42,253 nucleotides of DNA. Origin: Thioglobus_A sp964344985 (lineage in GTDB: Bacteria > Pseudomonadota > Gammaproteobacteria > PS1 > Pseudothioglobaceae). Both the position numbers and the translations under genes were made by a program. The stretch spans positions 1 through 42,253 of the forward strand of contig CAYFPI010000011.1 in the NCBI GenBank assembly GCA_964344985.1, written 5' to 3'. Position 1 is the first letter of the stretch. The number at the start of each line of letters is the position of its first letter. Below the pieces are notes generated by a model. The model saw nothing but the letters and a program-made list of their open reading frames with translations, was not told the DNA's origin and searched no databases. Positions 9,802 through 17,718 of this stretch are shown here, one piece after another.

Positions 9802-10545
9802 ATGTCAAAATCAATAGTTATCTTTGGTTTTCACGCCATACAAGCGCAACTTGATTCATCTCCAGAAGGGTTTATTAAGGTTTATGTATTAGATAACCGT
9901 AAAGATAGGCGCGTCAATCATATTTTGAGCCAGTTAGCTCAGCTTGGTATTGCAACTCAGCAAAGTAGCAAACCTCAGCTTGATAAACTTAGCAAAAATC
10001 AAACGCATCAAGGTGTAGCTGCTGAGATTTTACTCCCCGCCCTGCCTAATCAAAATGAGCTGGTTAGTTACACCTCTAAACTTGACCATCCAGCATTGAT
10101 TTTAATTCTAGATTCTATTCAAGATCCTAGAAACTTAGGTGCTTGTTTAAGAAGTGCAAATGCTGCTGGTGTTGATTGTGTGGTGATTAATAAGGATGGG
10201 TCGGCACCCATTAATGCGCTTGTTCACAAAACATCGGCAGGTGCGTTAAATCAGTTAAAAATATTTGCCGTTACTAACTTGTCTCGTAGTATCAAAGCTT
10301 TGCAAGAGCAAAATATTTGGGTGGTGGGTTTAGATGGCTCTACCAACACCTCGTTGTATCAAATTGATCTTACCACATCAACTGCGATTGTTATGGGCAC
10401 TGAGGGAGACGGACTTAGAAAGCTCACTAAACAATCATGCGACCAGCTGGCTTTAATCCCAATGCAAGGTAATGTTGAGAGTTTGAACGTATCAGTGGCA
10501 ACAGGCATATCTTTATTTGAAGCCAGTAGACAGCGACTTGGTTAG
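9802..10545 (+). CDS. rlmB: 23S rRNA (guanosine-2'-O)-methyltransferase RlmB
   Basis: SpoU/TrmH-family SAM-dependent enzyme that methylates the 2'-OH of G2251 (E. coli numbering) in the peptidyl-transferase P loop of 23S rRNA. A small substrate-binding N-domain (about 1-75, beginning FGFHAIQAQLDSSPEGF) precedes the SPOUT knot. The knot motifs are visible: ILDSIQDPRNLGACLRSA (motif 1), MGTEGDGLRKLTKQSCD (motif 2) and IPMQGNVESLNVSVATGI (motif 3). Length 247 against 243 in E. coli. In E. coli rlmB directly follows rnr; here it is on the opposite strand behind surA, so synteny is rearranged. It converges on the next gene with only 8 bp between stop codons and no terminator. Confidence 0.93.
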   Translation: MSKSIVIFGFHAIQAQLDSSPEGFIKVYVLDNRKDRRVNHILSQLAQLGIATQQSSKPQLDKLSKNQTHQGVAAEILLPALPNQNELVSYTSKLDHPALILILDSIQDPRNLGACLRSANAAGVDCVVINKDGSAPINALVHKTSAGALNQLKIFAVTNLSRSIKALQEQNIWVVGLDGSTNTSLYQIDLTTSTAIVMGTEGDGLRKLTKQSCDQLALIPMQGNVESLNVSVATGISLFEASRQRLG

Positions 10546-10553
10546 GGCTTGGC

Positions 10554-11900
10554 TTAATTAAGCTGAATTCTTGCCCCCCATGGAATAACCTCTTTTCCTT
10601 TTACTAGCCACATAACTGGATAATTAGGCTCAGTATCGGGAAACCTGCCTTTGGCATCAGTAAAGTAGATCAAAACATCAGGTGGTGAGTCTTGTTGATT
10701 AATATATTCAAAAACAGGATTGAAGTTCGTTCCTCTGCCGCCACCAAGAGAAGCTGGAAATGTTAATTCATCCCATGATTCATATTGCCAAATTAAATTT
10801 TGAGAAATTTTTTCATCACAGGCAATAAGAGTAATCGAGGCTCGAATGTTGCCTTTAATAGCATTAACTTCTGAGATAAACCCGTCGATTTCTTCTTGAG
10901 AGATTGATCCTGAGGTATCAATAGCAATGCAGATATTTATTTGACTCGATTTTAAAGAAGGCAGAATGGCGCCACTTTCACCACTACGTCTTGATGGACG
11001 TTTGTAGGAAAAATCATCCCTAGCAAGACTTGACATGTATTGTGCTAATAAGGACTGCCAAGAAACTTGAGGTTGTAGAAAAAAGTCGATTAGCTTGGCA
11101 AATTCTCCATCTAATTTTCCCGCCTGTTGAGCAAGTTGCGCGCTGGAGGCAAGATTCTTTTGCCATTGCTTGCTAAGTTGTTGCATTTCATCAGGTGTTA
11201 GTGGATTGGGCTTATCAGCAAGTGATTCTGATTCACTCGGTTTTTGATTATTTTTATTTTTACCATCAGCAGACGAATTGTCTGTTTGACCCTGAAGATC
11301 ATCTTCTTTCATGCCACCATCAAATTCGTCTGCATCATCATCAGGATTGTCATCATATAAATGCTGATCCATAGGTTCAGTGTCTATATTGTCATCAATC
11401 ATGGGGTATATCTCTTCAGCAATCATGTTTTCATATTGATGAAAAATAGGTAAATCTAGTGGTGGCCTAAAGCCTTCTTTAATCAGTAATGGATTAATGG
11501 CAAAATCACAAGCTAAATCCCATTTATGTTTGTCTCTATTGCCACGACGAGAAAAATGCGTAAGTGCACAATGAAGCGCTTCATGAATAAGAACAAATTT
11601 GGTTTGATGATTGTCCAATTTATCAATAAAGCCAGGATTGTAGTAGAAATTTTTAGCATCGGTAGCGCTGGATTTACACCAAGATCCAGCAGCTTTTAAT
11701 GGTAAGCGTAGTACTAAATTTCCCAAAAAAGGTTTGTCTAAAATAAGTTGTGTTCGAGCTTTAGTGAGTTTATCCTCAACCACTTCAAGATCTATGTCAT
11801 CAGCATTGTTCTCATAAACAATATCTTCGCCAACAACCTTAACTTTCTTGTCGGGTCCAACCTCGTCATTTTTCCAAAATTGATACTCTGAATCGCTCAT
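10554..11900 (-). CDS. Metallopeptidase-like and VWA-domain protein (DUF2201-type), MoxR partner
   Basis: Probable partner of the MoxR ATPase encoded three genes upstream. Residues about 40-140 form a metallopeptidase-like domain with the zinc motif HEALH (106-110). An acidic, low-complexity linker (about 160-235) follows, then a helical stretch and a VWA-like domain from about 320. The MIDAS-type metal site is visible as DTSGS (328-332), with the Thr in GGGRGTNFNP and an Asp in YFTDAKG as the further ligands. No signal peptide or membrane segment, so probably cytoplasmic. Its ATG overlaps the hemerythrin stop by 4 bases (ATGA), tying it to that operon. The family combination is recognisable, but its substrate is unknown. 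By analogy with NorQ/NorD or RavA/ViaA it may remodel or load metal into a target protein. Confidence 0.75.
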   Translation of the reverse strand: MSDSEYQFWKNDEVGPDKKVKVVGEDIVYENNADDIDLEVVEDKLTKARTQLILDKPFLGNLVLRLPLKAAGSWCKSSATDAKNFYYNPGFIDKLDNHQTKFVLIHEALHCALTHFSRRGNRDKHKWDLACDFAINPLLIKEGFRPPLDLPIFHQYENMIAEEIYPMIDDNIDTEPMDQHLYDDNPDDDADEFDGGMKEDDLQGQTDNSSADGKNKNNQKPSESESLADKPNPLTPDEMQQLSKQWQKNLASSAQLAQQAGKLDGEFAKLIDFFLQPQVSWQSLLAQYMSSLARDDFSYKRPSRRSGESGAILPSLKSSQINICIAIDTSGSISQEEIDGFISEVNAIKGNIRASITLIACDEKISQNLIWQYESWDELTFPASLGGGRGTNFNPVFEYINQQDSPPDVLIYFTDAKGRFPDTEPNYPVMWLVKGKEVIPWGARIQLN

Positions 11901-12340
11901 GCTTTGGTTGTGGATGCGTGTTTAGCACTCGAGTTGAGAATTGCCCACTTTTGAGTTGTTGAGAGTAGGTTAATATTAGAAAACAACTCTCTATCTTCTA
12001 GTCTAGCGTGTGATTTTAATAATTTGCCAAATTTTTCCAACAACTCGGGCTTGTCTATTAATTTAACTGCCATTTTGTACAATTCTTGATGTTCTAGAGT
12101 TAATTGAGTGCATAACCGAGCTAAATCGGCTGATTTTTCACTTAAAAATACAAAAATAGTCGCCTCTTCAGTGTCAAAATGCTCATGAAAATCCAATTTG
12201 AAATTTTTCGAAGTTTTTTGACAAAGCTTTTGTATTTCTTCTTTGTTGTTTGATTTAGATGTGTTAACGCATTTATTACCAAGAGAGAGTGCGCTGTGAT
12301 GCTCTCTAGTTAGAATAAGTAGTTCGCCCGCTACTTTCAT
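11897..12340 (-). CDS. Hemerythrin-like (HHE-type) domain protein
   Basis: Small all-helical protein of 147 residues, probably binding a di-iron centre and thereby O2 or NO. The His/acid pattern fits the hemerythrin fold: H14-H15, H54 with E58/E59, H84, then H111 with E115/E118. The ATG at 12340 is chosen because it overlaps the nnrS stop by one base (TAATG); a longer frame starting at 12445 would run 105 bases into nnrS and add an unrelated hydrophobic leader. The stop overlaps the next start by 4 bases. Location between NnrS and the VWA protein suggests a role in NO or oxygen sensing, delivery or protection. No biochemical function can be read from sequence alone. Confidence 0.78.
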   Translation of the reverse strand: MKVAGELLILTREHHSALSLGNKCVNTSKSNNKEEIQKLCQKTSKNFKLDFHEHFDTEEATIFVFLSEKSADLARLCTQLTLEHQELYKMAVKLIDKPELLEKFGKLLKSHARLEDRELFSNINLLSTTQKWAILNSSAKHASTTKA

Positions 12341-13521
12341 TAGCCAAATTGTCCATCTACACGAGATGCAAAAAACATTGGTGTATAAATAAAAACAAAC
12401 CATGAAAAAGCTGAAATCCACAACAGTTGAGAGGTAAAAATCCAAACACTGTAATATTGTGGCATTATTGATACTAAAAACACTCTAGAGATAAATGCCA
12501 GTGCTAGCAAAATAAACATAAAGTTCAATTGTTTAGGTGGTTGAAAAACATTACGACCCGTATGCCCTAGAGAGACTCTAGACATCATACTAAGTGTCAT
12601 CAGCGCCATACCAAAAGCAAAACTATGAATATCCATATTCGGCATCATATTAACAAAGTACGATAAGGCGTTTAACCCAAACCCAAGAGTGATTAAACCA
12701 TAGGCAAGATAGATACTCCAAAGTAAAGACTTTGTCCAAATTTTTGGGTGATACCAATTAAACAATCTAACAACGTGAATGATAAATAATATGCCAGCAA
12801 GGATAACCGAGAAGACGGTTTGAAAAAACACCTCAGCAACAATAAATGCTAAAAACAAAAATAAAGACGACAGGTCTAAAAATTTTGAATTTTTTAGCTC
12901 AGTACTAAGACCTAATCCGCGCTCTATAAAAAAAGGCAATAATCGTCTAGACATCATGAGTAGCAAACTAATGATTAAATAAAAACCAAGATAAATACCA
13001 AAATAAACACCTTGATTAACAACGCCTAATAGGCCCAGATAAAACAAAACATGGGCGCCAGATAGTAATATCAATTTGCCCAATATACTAACGTTATTCC
13101 AATTCTTGGCTTTAATGATTGGGTGTGCAATAGCAAGTGTAGATAAAATCAAAAAACTTACATCAAGAATTGCTTGATAAATAAGATATTCATGAGTGAT
13201 AAAAGGCAAAAATCTTGCACAAACCCATAGTAATGCTAAGCTCAGTAGCGACTTGTTATATATTGTTTGTACACCTGTCCAGTTCTTACTGGCAGTTAGT
13301 AAGAATCCAACGGTGACTGCTGATGCGTAGGCAAAGATCATTTCATGAGCATGCCAGTCAATTGGATTGGCGTTATTAATTAGAATAATAGACGGATAAA
13401 ACACCATCCACATTAACATTGACAATACTGCGATAACACCTGCTACAAAGAAAAAAGGTCGAAAACCTAATCTCAAAATCGGATGAGTTGAGTGTTCAGT
13501 ATTTTGGTTTAAATTAATCAT
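12340..13521 (-). CDS. nnrS: NnrS family heme/copper membrane protein
   Basis: Polytopic inner-membrane protein with about 12 hydrophobic segments. The family hallmarks are visible: an N-terminal PILRLGFRPFFFVAG, then IDWHAHEMIFAYASAVTVGF followed by LLTASKNWTG, and near the C-terminus MSRVSLGHTGRNVF. The conserved histidines in WHAHEM and LGHTGR are the likely metal or heme ligands. NnrS proteins are associated with denitrification regulons and relieve nitric-oxide stress, and the one studied best binds heme and copper. Length 393 is normal. It begins 6 bp after the MoxR stop and is translationally coupled to the hemerythrin gene. No nitrite or NO reductase gene lies in the window, so a link to denitrification is inferred from the family. 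Confidence 0.88.
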   Translation of the reverse strand: MINLNQNTEHSTHPILRLGFRPFFFVAGVIAVLSMLMWMVFYPSIILINNANPIDWHAHEMIFAYASAVTVGFLLTASKNWTGVQTIYNKSLLSLALLWVCARFLPFITHEYLIYQAILDVSFLILSTLAIAHPIIKAKNWNNVSILGKLILLSGAHVLFYLGLLGVVNQGVYFGIYLGFYLIISLLLMMSRRLLPFFIERGLGLSTELKNSKFLDLSSLFLFLAFIVAEVFFQTVFSVILAGILFIIHVVRLFNWYHPKIWTKSLLWSIYLAYGLITLGFGLNALSYFVNMMPNMDIHSFAFGMALMTLSMMSRVSLGHTGRNVFQPPKQLNFMFILLALAFISRVFLVSIMPQYYSVWIFTSQLLWISAFSWFVFIYTPMFFASRVDGQFG

Positions 13522-13527
13522 GTGAAT

Positions 13528-14568
13528 TTAATCAAATAAGGTTTGGGCGATTTTATTTGCCCAATCAGCAAATTCAGGTATTTCAAAAATATCACCACCA
13601 ATAGCTCTTTGCATGTCAGATACCAGCATAACGCCTAACTCTTTTTGTGGAAAATCTTTAGCAAAGTTTAAGATGTTACCCCATATTTTTTGTGCACTAC
13701 TCTCACCTTTAACGCTAATCGCCCTACCCACAAGTGCAGCACAAATAGCGTACTGTAAGTCTAGTTCTTTAGGAATGCTTACACTCTCTCCATTGATAAT
13801 AGCATCAAGATTTGGCAAATCTACCATGTGTTCAACAAAGGTAGTTACTTCCACGCCAGCAACCTCGCCAACACAAGCGCTGGCGGCTTGCCTAAATAGG
13901 GTTAAATTATTTTCAAATTTATTTAAAGCACGGTGAGTAAATTCCCAGGTTCTTGGCGAAGGGAAAGCGATTGGATTGTGTGCTGGATCGAACTCAAATA
14001 AATGTTCGGGACGGTAGCGTAAAAAACCAATAATACGCTCATCAATATTGTTTTGATAAGCCCAAGCAACCCAGTCATCTAAATTAACATCAAGCTCATA
14101 GTGTGAAAAACGATTAGCCAGTGGTGCCGGCATAGAATAAGTTACACCTCTGTCGCCTTGGCGATTACCAGCGGCAAAAATTACCCAACCATCAGGTATT
14201 TTATACTCACCTAGACGACGATCCAGGATAAGCTGGTAAGCTGCTGCTGAGACTGTTGGTGGCGCCGAAGTAATTTCATCTAAAAATAAAATTCCTTGCT
14301 TTCCATGGCGTTTTTCATCAGGCAGTAATGCGGGAATAGACCAATCAACCAAATCACCATTTTTAAAAGGAATACCACGTAAATCACTTGGTTCCATTTG
14401 TGATAAGCGAATATCAATCATATCAACTTGGTATTTATCAGCAACTTGAGCAACAATTTGAGATTTACCAATACCAGGAGCGCCCCACAGCATAACTGGT
14501 GTATGGTGTCCTTGATTAACTGATTCAAACTCTTGATTAAGAATTGTGCTTATTTGTTGTGGTCGCAT
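13528..14568 (-). CDS. MoxR-type AAA+ ATPase
   Basis: Hexameric-type AAA+ chaperone ATPase of the MoxR group. Walker A is GAPGIGKS (29-36), Walker B is LFLDEI (94-99), and a sensor-1 region IFAAGNRQGDRG follows. An SDLRGIPF element (about 61-68) and a C-terminal helical lid complete the 346-residue protein. MoxR ATPases usually act with VWA-domain partners to insert cofactors or remodel complexes (NorQ with NorD, CbbQ with CbbO, RavA with ViaA). Here the VWA partner is the last gene of the same operon, with nnrS and the hemerythrin gene between them. It is the first gene of the unit and diverges from ybeD over 64 bp. Confidence 0.88.
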   Translation of the reverse strand: MRPQQISTILNQEFESVNQGHHTPVMLWGAPGIGKSQIVAQVADKYQVDMIDIRLSQMEPSDLRGIPFKNGDLVDWSIPALLPDEKRHGKQGILFLDEITSAPPTVSAAAYQLILDRRLGEYKIPDGWVIFAAGNRQGDRGVTYSMPAPLANRFSHYELDVNLDDWVAWAYQNNIDERIIGFLRYRPEHLFEFDPAHNPIAFPSPRTWEFTHRALNKFENNLTLFRQAASACVGEVAGVEVTTFVEHMVDLPNLDAIINGESVSIPKELDLQYAICAALVGRAISVKGESSAQKIWGNILNFAKDFPQKELGVMLVSDMQRAIGGDIFEIPEFADWANKIAQTLFD

Positions 14569-14632
14569 GATTTAACTTGAAAAATAAAAAACTGACCATA
14601 TTCTACCGTAATAGAAGATAAAATCCCCTGAT

Positions 14633-14911
14633 ATGACTAGTACTAATATTACCCCTGAAGAGTTGTGGAATTTTCCTTGTGATTATTCAATAAAAGTTTT
14701 TGGAAAAACTTGTGAAGAACTACAATCCACTGTATGCAGTATTGTTGAGAGCCACACTGATAAATTGCACCCAAATCAAGTATCGACTAAGCAAAGCTCT
14801 AAAGGTGGGTATGTTTCTCTAACGGTTAAAATTATTGCCACTAGCAGAACGCAAATTGATTGCATTAATGCAGATTTGCAAAACTGTCATTTAGTTGCCT
14901 ACGTACTATAA
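14633..14911 (+). CDS. ybeD: YbeD/DUF493 family protein
   Basis: Small (92-residue) ferredoxin-like-fold protein with an ACT-like appearance, of unknown biochemical role. The central segment FPCDYSIKVFGK and the C-terminal GGYVSLTVKIIATSRTQID match the DUF493 family. The ybeD-lipB-lipA order is the same as in E. coli, and here lipB starts 5 bp after this stop. The context suggests a role linked to lipoylation, perhaps regulatory, but this is not established by the sequence. Confidence 0.88.
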   Translation: MTSTNITPEELWNFPCDYSIKVFGKTCEELQSTVCSIVESHTDKLHPNQVSTKQSSKGGYVSLTVKIIATSRTQIDCINADLQNCHLVAYVL

Positions 14912-14916
14912 TTACC

Positions 14917-15531
14917 ATGAGAATTGTTAATCTGGGTATTCAAGAGTATCTTGATACTTGGAATTCAATGAAAGAGTTTACCGCTTCTCGCAATAACGCA
15001 ACAATAGATGAGCTTTGGATTGTTGAACACCCTGCTACATTTACCCAAGGCATTTCTGGAAAATCGGAGCACATTCTAAATAGTGCTGACATACCTGTTG
15101 TGCAAACAGACAGGGGTGGTCAAGTAACTTATCATGGTCCTGGTCAGCTTGTTATTTATTGTTTGATTGATCTTAAGAGGATTGGTATTGGAGTTAAGAA
15201 AATGGTGTCACTGATTGAACAATCTATTATGGAGGTATTGGCGCTTTATAACATTAACTCCTCTGTCAAAGACGGGGCGCCTGGCGTGTATGTTAATCAG
15301 GCAAAAATAGCAGCCTTAGGTCTTAAAGTTAAAAATTCAAAAACTTACCATGGCTTGAGTTTAAACATTGATATGGATTTATCCCCTTTTAAGCAAATAA
15401 ACCCATGTGGATATCAGGGATTGAAAGTAACACAAATGTTTGATTTAACGGATAATGACATTTTAATGAGTCAAATTGCTAAAGAATTAACTCAATTATT
15501 ATCTAACAATATTAAAAGTGCCAAACAATAA
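14917..15531 (+). CDS. lipB: Octanoyltransferase LipB
   Basis: Transfers the octanoyl group from octanoyl-ACP to the lipoyl domains of 2-oxoacid dehydrogenases and glycine cleavage H protein, through a thioester on a Cys. RGGQVTYHGPGQLVIYCL (66-83) is the family signature. K130 in NQAKIAALGLKV and C164 in INPCGYQG are the equivalents of the E. coli catalytic Lys and Cys. Length 204 against 213 in E. coli. It overlaps lipA by 14 bases, so the downstream gene is probably translationally coupled. Confidence 0.95.
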   Translation: MRIVNLGIQEYLDTWNSMKEFTASRNNATIDELWIVEHPATFTQGISGKSEHILNSADIPVVQTDRGGQVTYHGPGQLVIYCLIDLKRIGIGVKKMVSLIEQSIMEVLALYNINSSVKDGAPGVYVNQAKIAALGLKVKNSKTYHGLSLNIDMDLSPFKQINPCGYQGLKVTQMFDLTDNDILMSQIAKELTQLLSNNIKSAKQ

Positions 15532-16483
15532 CACAAGCGAACAAATAATTGAGATAACAGATCTAAAGGGTAAGTCAAAAGTCTCAAGGCTTAAGATCAA
15601 GCCAGATTCCGACAGACCTGCCATACGAAAGCCTAGCTGGATTCGCATTAAACACCCTGCTGGATCCAAGGTGGATAAGTTAAAAAATACACTAAGATCG
15701 CAAAAGTTATTTACAGTTTGTGAAGAAGCGCAGTGTCCAAACCTAGGTGAATGTTTCAATCATGGTGCGGCTACTTTTATGATCATGGGGCAAATTTGTA
15801 CACGTCGATGCCCATTTTGCGATGTTGCTCATGGCAAACCAAAACCACTTGATGTTGATGAGCCAAAACATCTTGCACAAACTATCAAACAAATGCAACT
15901 TAAGTATGTTGTGATTACATCGGTAGATCGAGATGATTTGCGTGATGGCGGTGCTGAGCATTTTAAGCTGTGTATTGATAATATTAGACAACAAACACCA
16001 GGGGTAAAAATTGAAATATTAACCCCTGACTTTAGAGGTCGAATCGATAAAGCACTTGATGTTTTTAGCACGTGCCCTCCTGATGTGTTCAATCATAATT
16101 TGGAGACTGTACCAAGCTTGTATCCCAAGGTTCGTCCGGGGGCAAGTTATGAGTATTCTTTAAAGTTATTAAAAGAATTTAAACAATTACACCCGAATGT
16201 CACAACCAAATCAGGTCTAATGTTAGGCGTTGGAGAGTCGCAGCGGCAAGTGATAAATGTCCTTAAAGACTTGCGAAAACACGATGTTGATATGTTAACT
16301 TTAGGACAATACCTGCAACCTAGTAAACACCATTTGGCAGTTGAAGAATACATTCACCCTGATCAGTTTGATAAATATAAAGAAATAGCGCTTGAATTAG
16401 GGTTTTCACAAGTAGCGAGTGGACCTATGGTACGTTCTTCTTATCATGCTGATTTGCAAGTGGCTGGAAAATCTGTCGGATAA
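15518..16483 (+). CDS. lipA: Lipoyl synthase (radical SAM, two 4Fe-4S clusters)
   Basis: Inserts two sulfur atoms into the octanoyl chain put in place by LipB. The auxiliary cluster is bound by C68, C73 and C79 (CEEAQCPNLGEC) and the radical-SAM cluster by C94, C98 and C101 (CTRRCPFC). A C-terminal RSSYHA supplies the conserved Ser at 308. All these positions and the length (321) coincide exactly with E. coli LipA, which supports the GTG start at 15518 even though it lies inside lipB and has no clear ribosome-binding site. No in-frame ATG occurs until well into the conserved core. Confidence 0.97.
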   Translation: MPNNNTSEQIIEITDLKGKSKVSRLKIKPDSDRPAIRKPSWIRIKHPAGSKVDKLKNTLRSQKLFTVCEEAQCPNLGECFNHGAATFMIMGQICTRRCPFCDVAHGKPKPLDVDEPKHLAQTIKQMQLKYVVITSVDRDDLRDGGAEHFKLCIDNIRQQTPGVKIEILTPDFRGRIDKALDVFSTCPPDVFNHNLETVPSLYPKVRPGASYEYSLKLLKEFKQLHPNVTTKSGLMLGVGESQRQVINVLKDLRKHDVDMLTLGQYLQPSKHHLAVEEYIHPDQFDKYKEIALELGFSQVASGPMVRSSYHADLQVAGKSVG

Positions 16484-16530
16484 CAGAAGAGGAAATTACG
16501 CTATAAATTAACATAAGTTAGTCTAAAAGC

Positions 16531-16560
16531 TTGATGTTATAGGGTTATTAGTGATAGAAT
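16531..16560 (+). promoter_or_regulatory. Candidate sigma-70 promoter for RND pair A
   Basis: TTGATG at 16531-16536 and TAGAAT at 16555-16560 are separated by 18 bases, in the 111-bp spacer between lipA and the first RND adaptor gene. Transcription would start near 16567, about 28 bases before the adaptor ATG. The match is read by eye only. Confidence 0.4.
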
Positions 16561-16594
16561 CTGCTTATATTTAATTAAATAGGTCGTTAATATC

Positions 16595-17701
16595 ATGAAA
16601 AACTGCATTCGTGCGTGCGCTATAGTCTTGTCATTTTCGTTAAGTTCATCTGTTATTGCACAAGAAGGATTTGTTGCTGCAAAGTTAAGTAAAGTAGGCT
16701 CTTTTACTTCTTTAGGTGGTAGTGTTATTCCCCATCGTGAAGTAAATTTGGTGGCAAAAATGCCTGGAGATATTGTTTATATTGCTGGTGAAGAAGGTGA
16801 TTTTTTCAAAAAAGGTAATGACTTAGCAAGGCAAGATATTGATGCATTGATGGCTAAAAGAGATCAGGCTAATGCACAAATTGCCAGTGCAGAAGCAGGC
16901 GTTCGTAATGCTCAAATGCAAGTGTATAACGAGATGGAAAATCCAAACGCACAGTCCAATGCGATGTTGGCAGGTATGCCAAGCATGATTGGTATGTTTT
17001 CTGATCCAGTGCGTTCTATGACTGGCGAGGGAAATTCTTCTTTTCAAAAAAGAACCAATTTGTTTGCTATGAATACCCAGCTAGAAACTGCTAAAAATGC
17101 CCATACTCAAGCATTGGCTGGTTTAAGAGAGTTGGATGAAAATATTAGTAATGCAACCATTGTCGCCCCTTTTGACGGCGTTATTTTAAGAAAAATGGTA
17201 GAAGTTGGCCAACCTGCGCAACCTGGTGTACCGATGTTTTTATATGGTGATACTTCTAAACTGCAAATTAGAGCTGAAGTGCCTGCACGTTTAACCAAAA
17301 GCTTATCTAAAGGCATGACTCTTAATGCCAGATTAGATCAAAGTGATAAATTAACACCAATCACTGTATCAAGAATCTTCCCTATGGCCGATGTTATGGG
17401 TCATACAATTACTGTTAAATTTGCACTGTCTGATACTACAGAGGCTTCTCCAGGCATGTATGCTGAAATTATGATCCCTGAATTATCTAAAAATTCTTTA
17501 GAGACAGTAACCATTCCAAATTCTGCCATTATTTTAAGAGGAAGCTTACCTACAGTTTATGTGCAAGTAAATAACAAGCTAGAAATGCGCTTTGTTCGTG
17601 TTGGCGACACTGCTGATAATGGCTGGACAAGCATTCTTTCTGGAATTTACCCTGGCGAGATGGTTTTAGAAAAACCAACCTCTTCAACTTCTGCTAAATA
17701 A
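16595..17701 (+). CDS. RND efflux periplasmic adaptor (HlyD/MFP family), pair A
   Basis: Membrane-fusion protein that would bridge the inner-membrane permease encoded 17 bp downstream to an outer-membrane channel. A signal peptide (MKNCIRACAIVLSFSLSSSVIA, cleaved near A22) is followed by the first half of a lipoyl-like domain (about 45-80), an alpha-hairpin (about 85-185), the second lipoyl half with NATIVAPFDGVILRK (about 186-220), and beta-barrel and membrane-proximal domains. The loop at the hairpin tip (about 114-150) is unusual: it is rich in Met (M114, M124, M128, M131, M134, M142) and has MFSDP. I see no RLS-type tip motif used to dock TolC-like channels. Substrate unknown. It is a paralogue of the adaptor at 24903-26051. 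Confidence 0.82.
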   Translation: MKNCIRACAIVLSFSLSSSVIAQEGFVAAKLSKVGSFTSLGGSVIPHREVNLVAKMPGDIVYIAGEEGDFFKKGNDLARQDIDALMAKRDQANAQIASAEAGVRNAQMQVYNEMENPNAQSNAMLAGMPSMIGMFSDPVRSMTGEGNSSFQKRTNLFAMNTQLETAKNAHTQALAGLRELDENISNATIVAPFDGVILRKMVEVGQPAQPGVPMFLYGDTSKLQIRAEVPARLTKSLSKGMTLNARLDQSDKLTPITVSRIFPMADVMGHTITVKFALSDTTEASPGMYAEIMIPELSKNSLETVTIPNSAIILRGSLPTVYVQVNNKLEMRFVRVGDTADNGWTSILSGIYPGEMVLEKPTSSTSAK

Positions 17702-17718
17702 TAAAATTTATCTAAATT

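Noticed and set aside
12341..12445. N-terminal extension of the hemerythrin gene by 35 codons
   Set aside because: It would lie wholly inside nnrS and encode a hydrophobic stretch unrelated to hemerythrins. The ATG at 12340, coupled to the nnrS stop, fits better.
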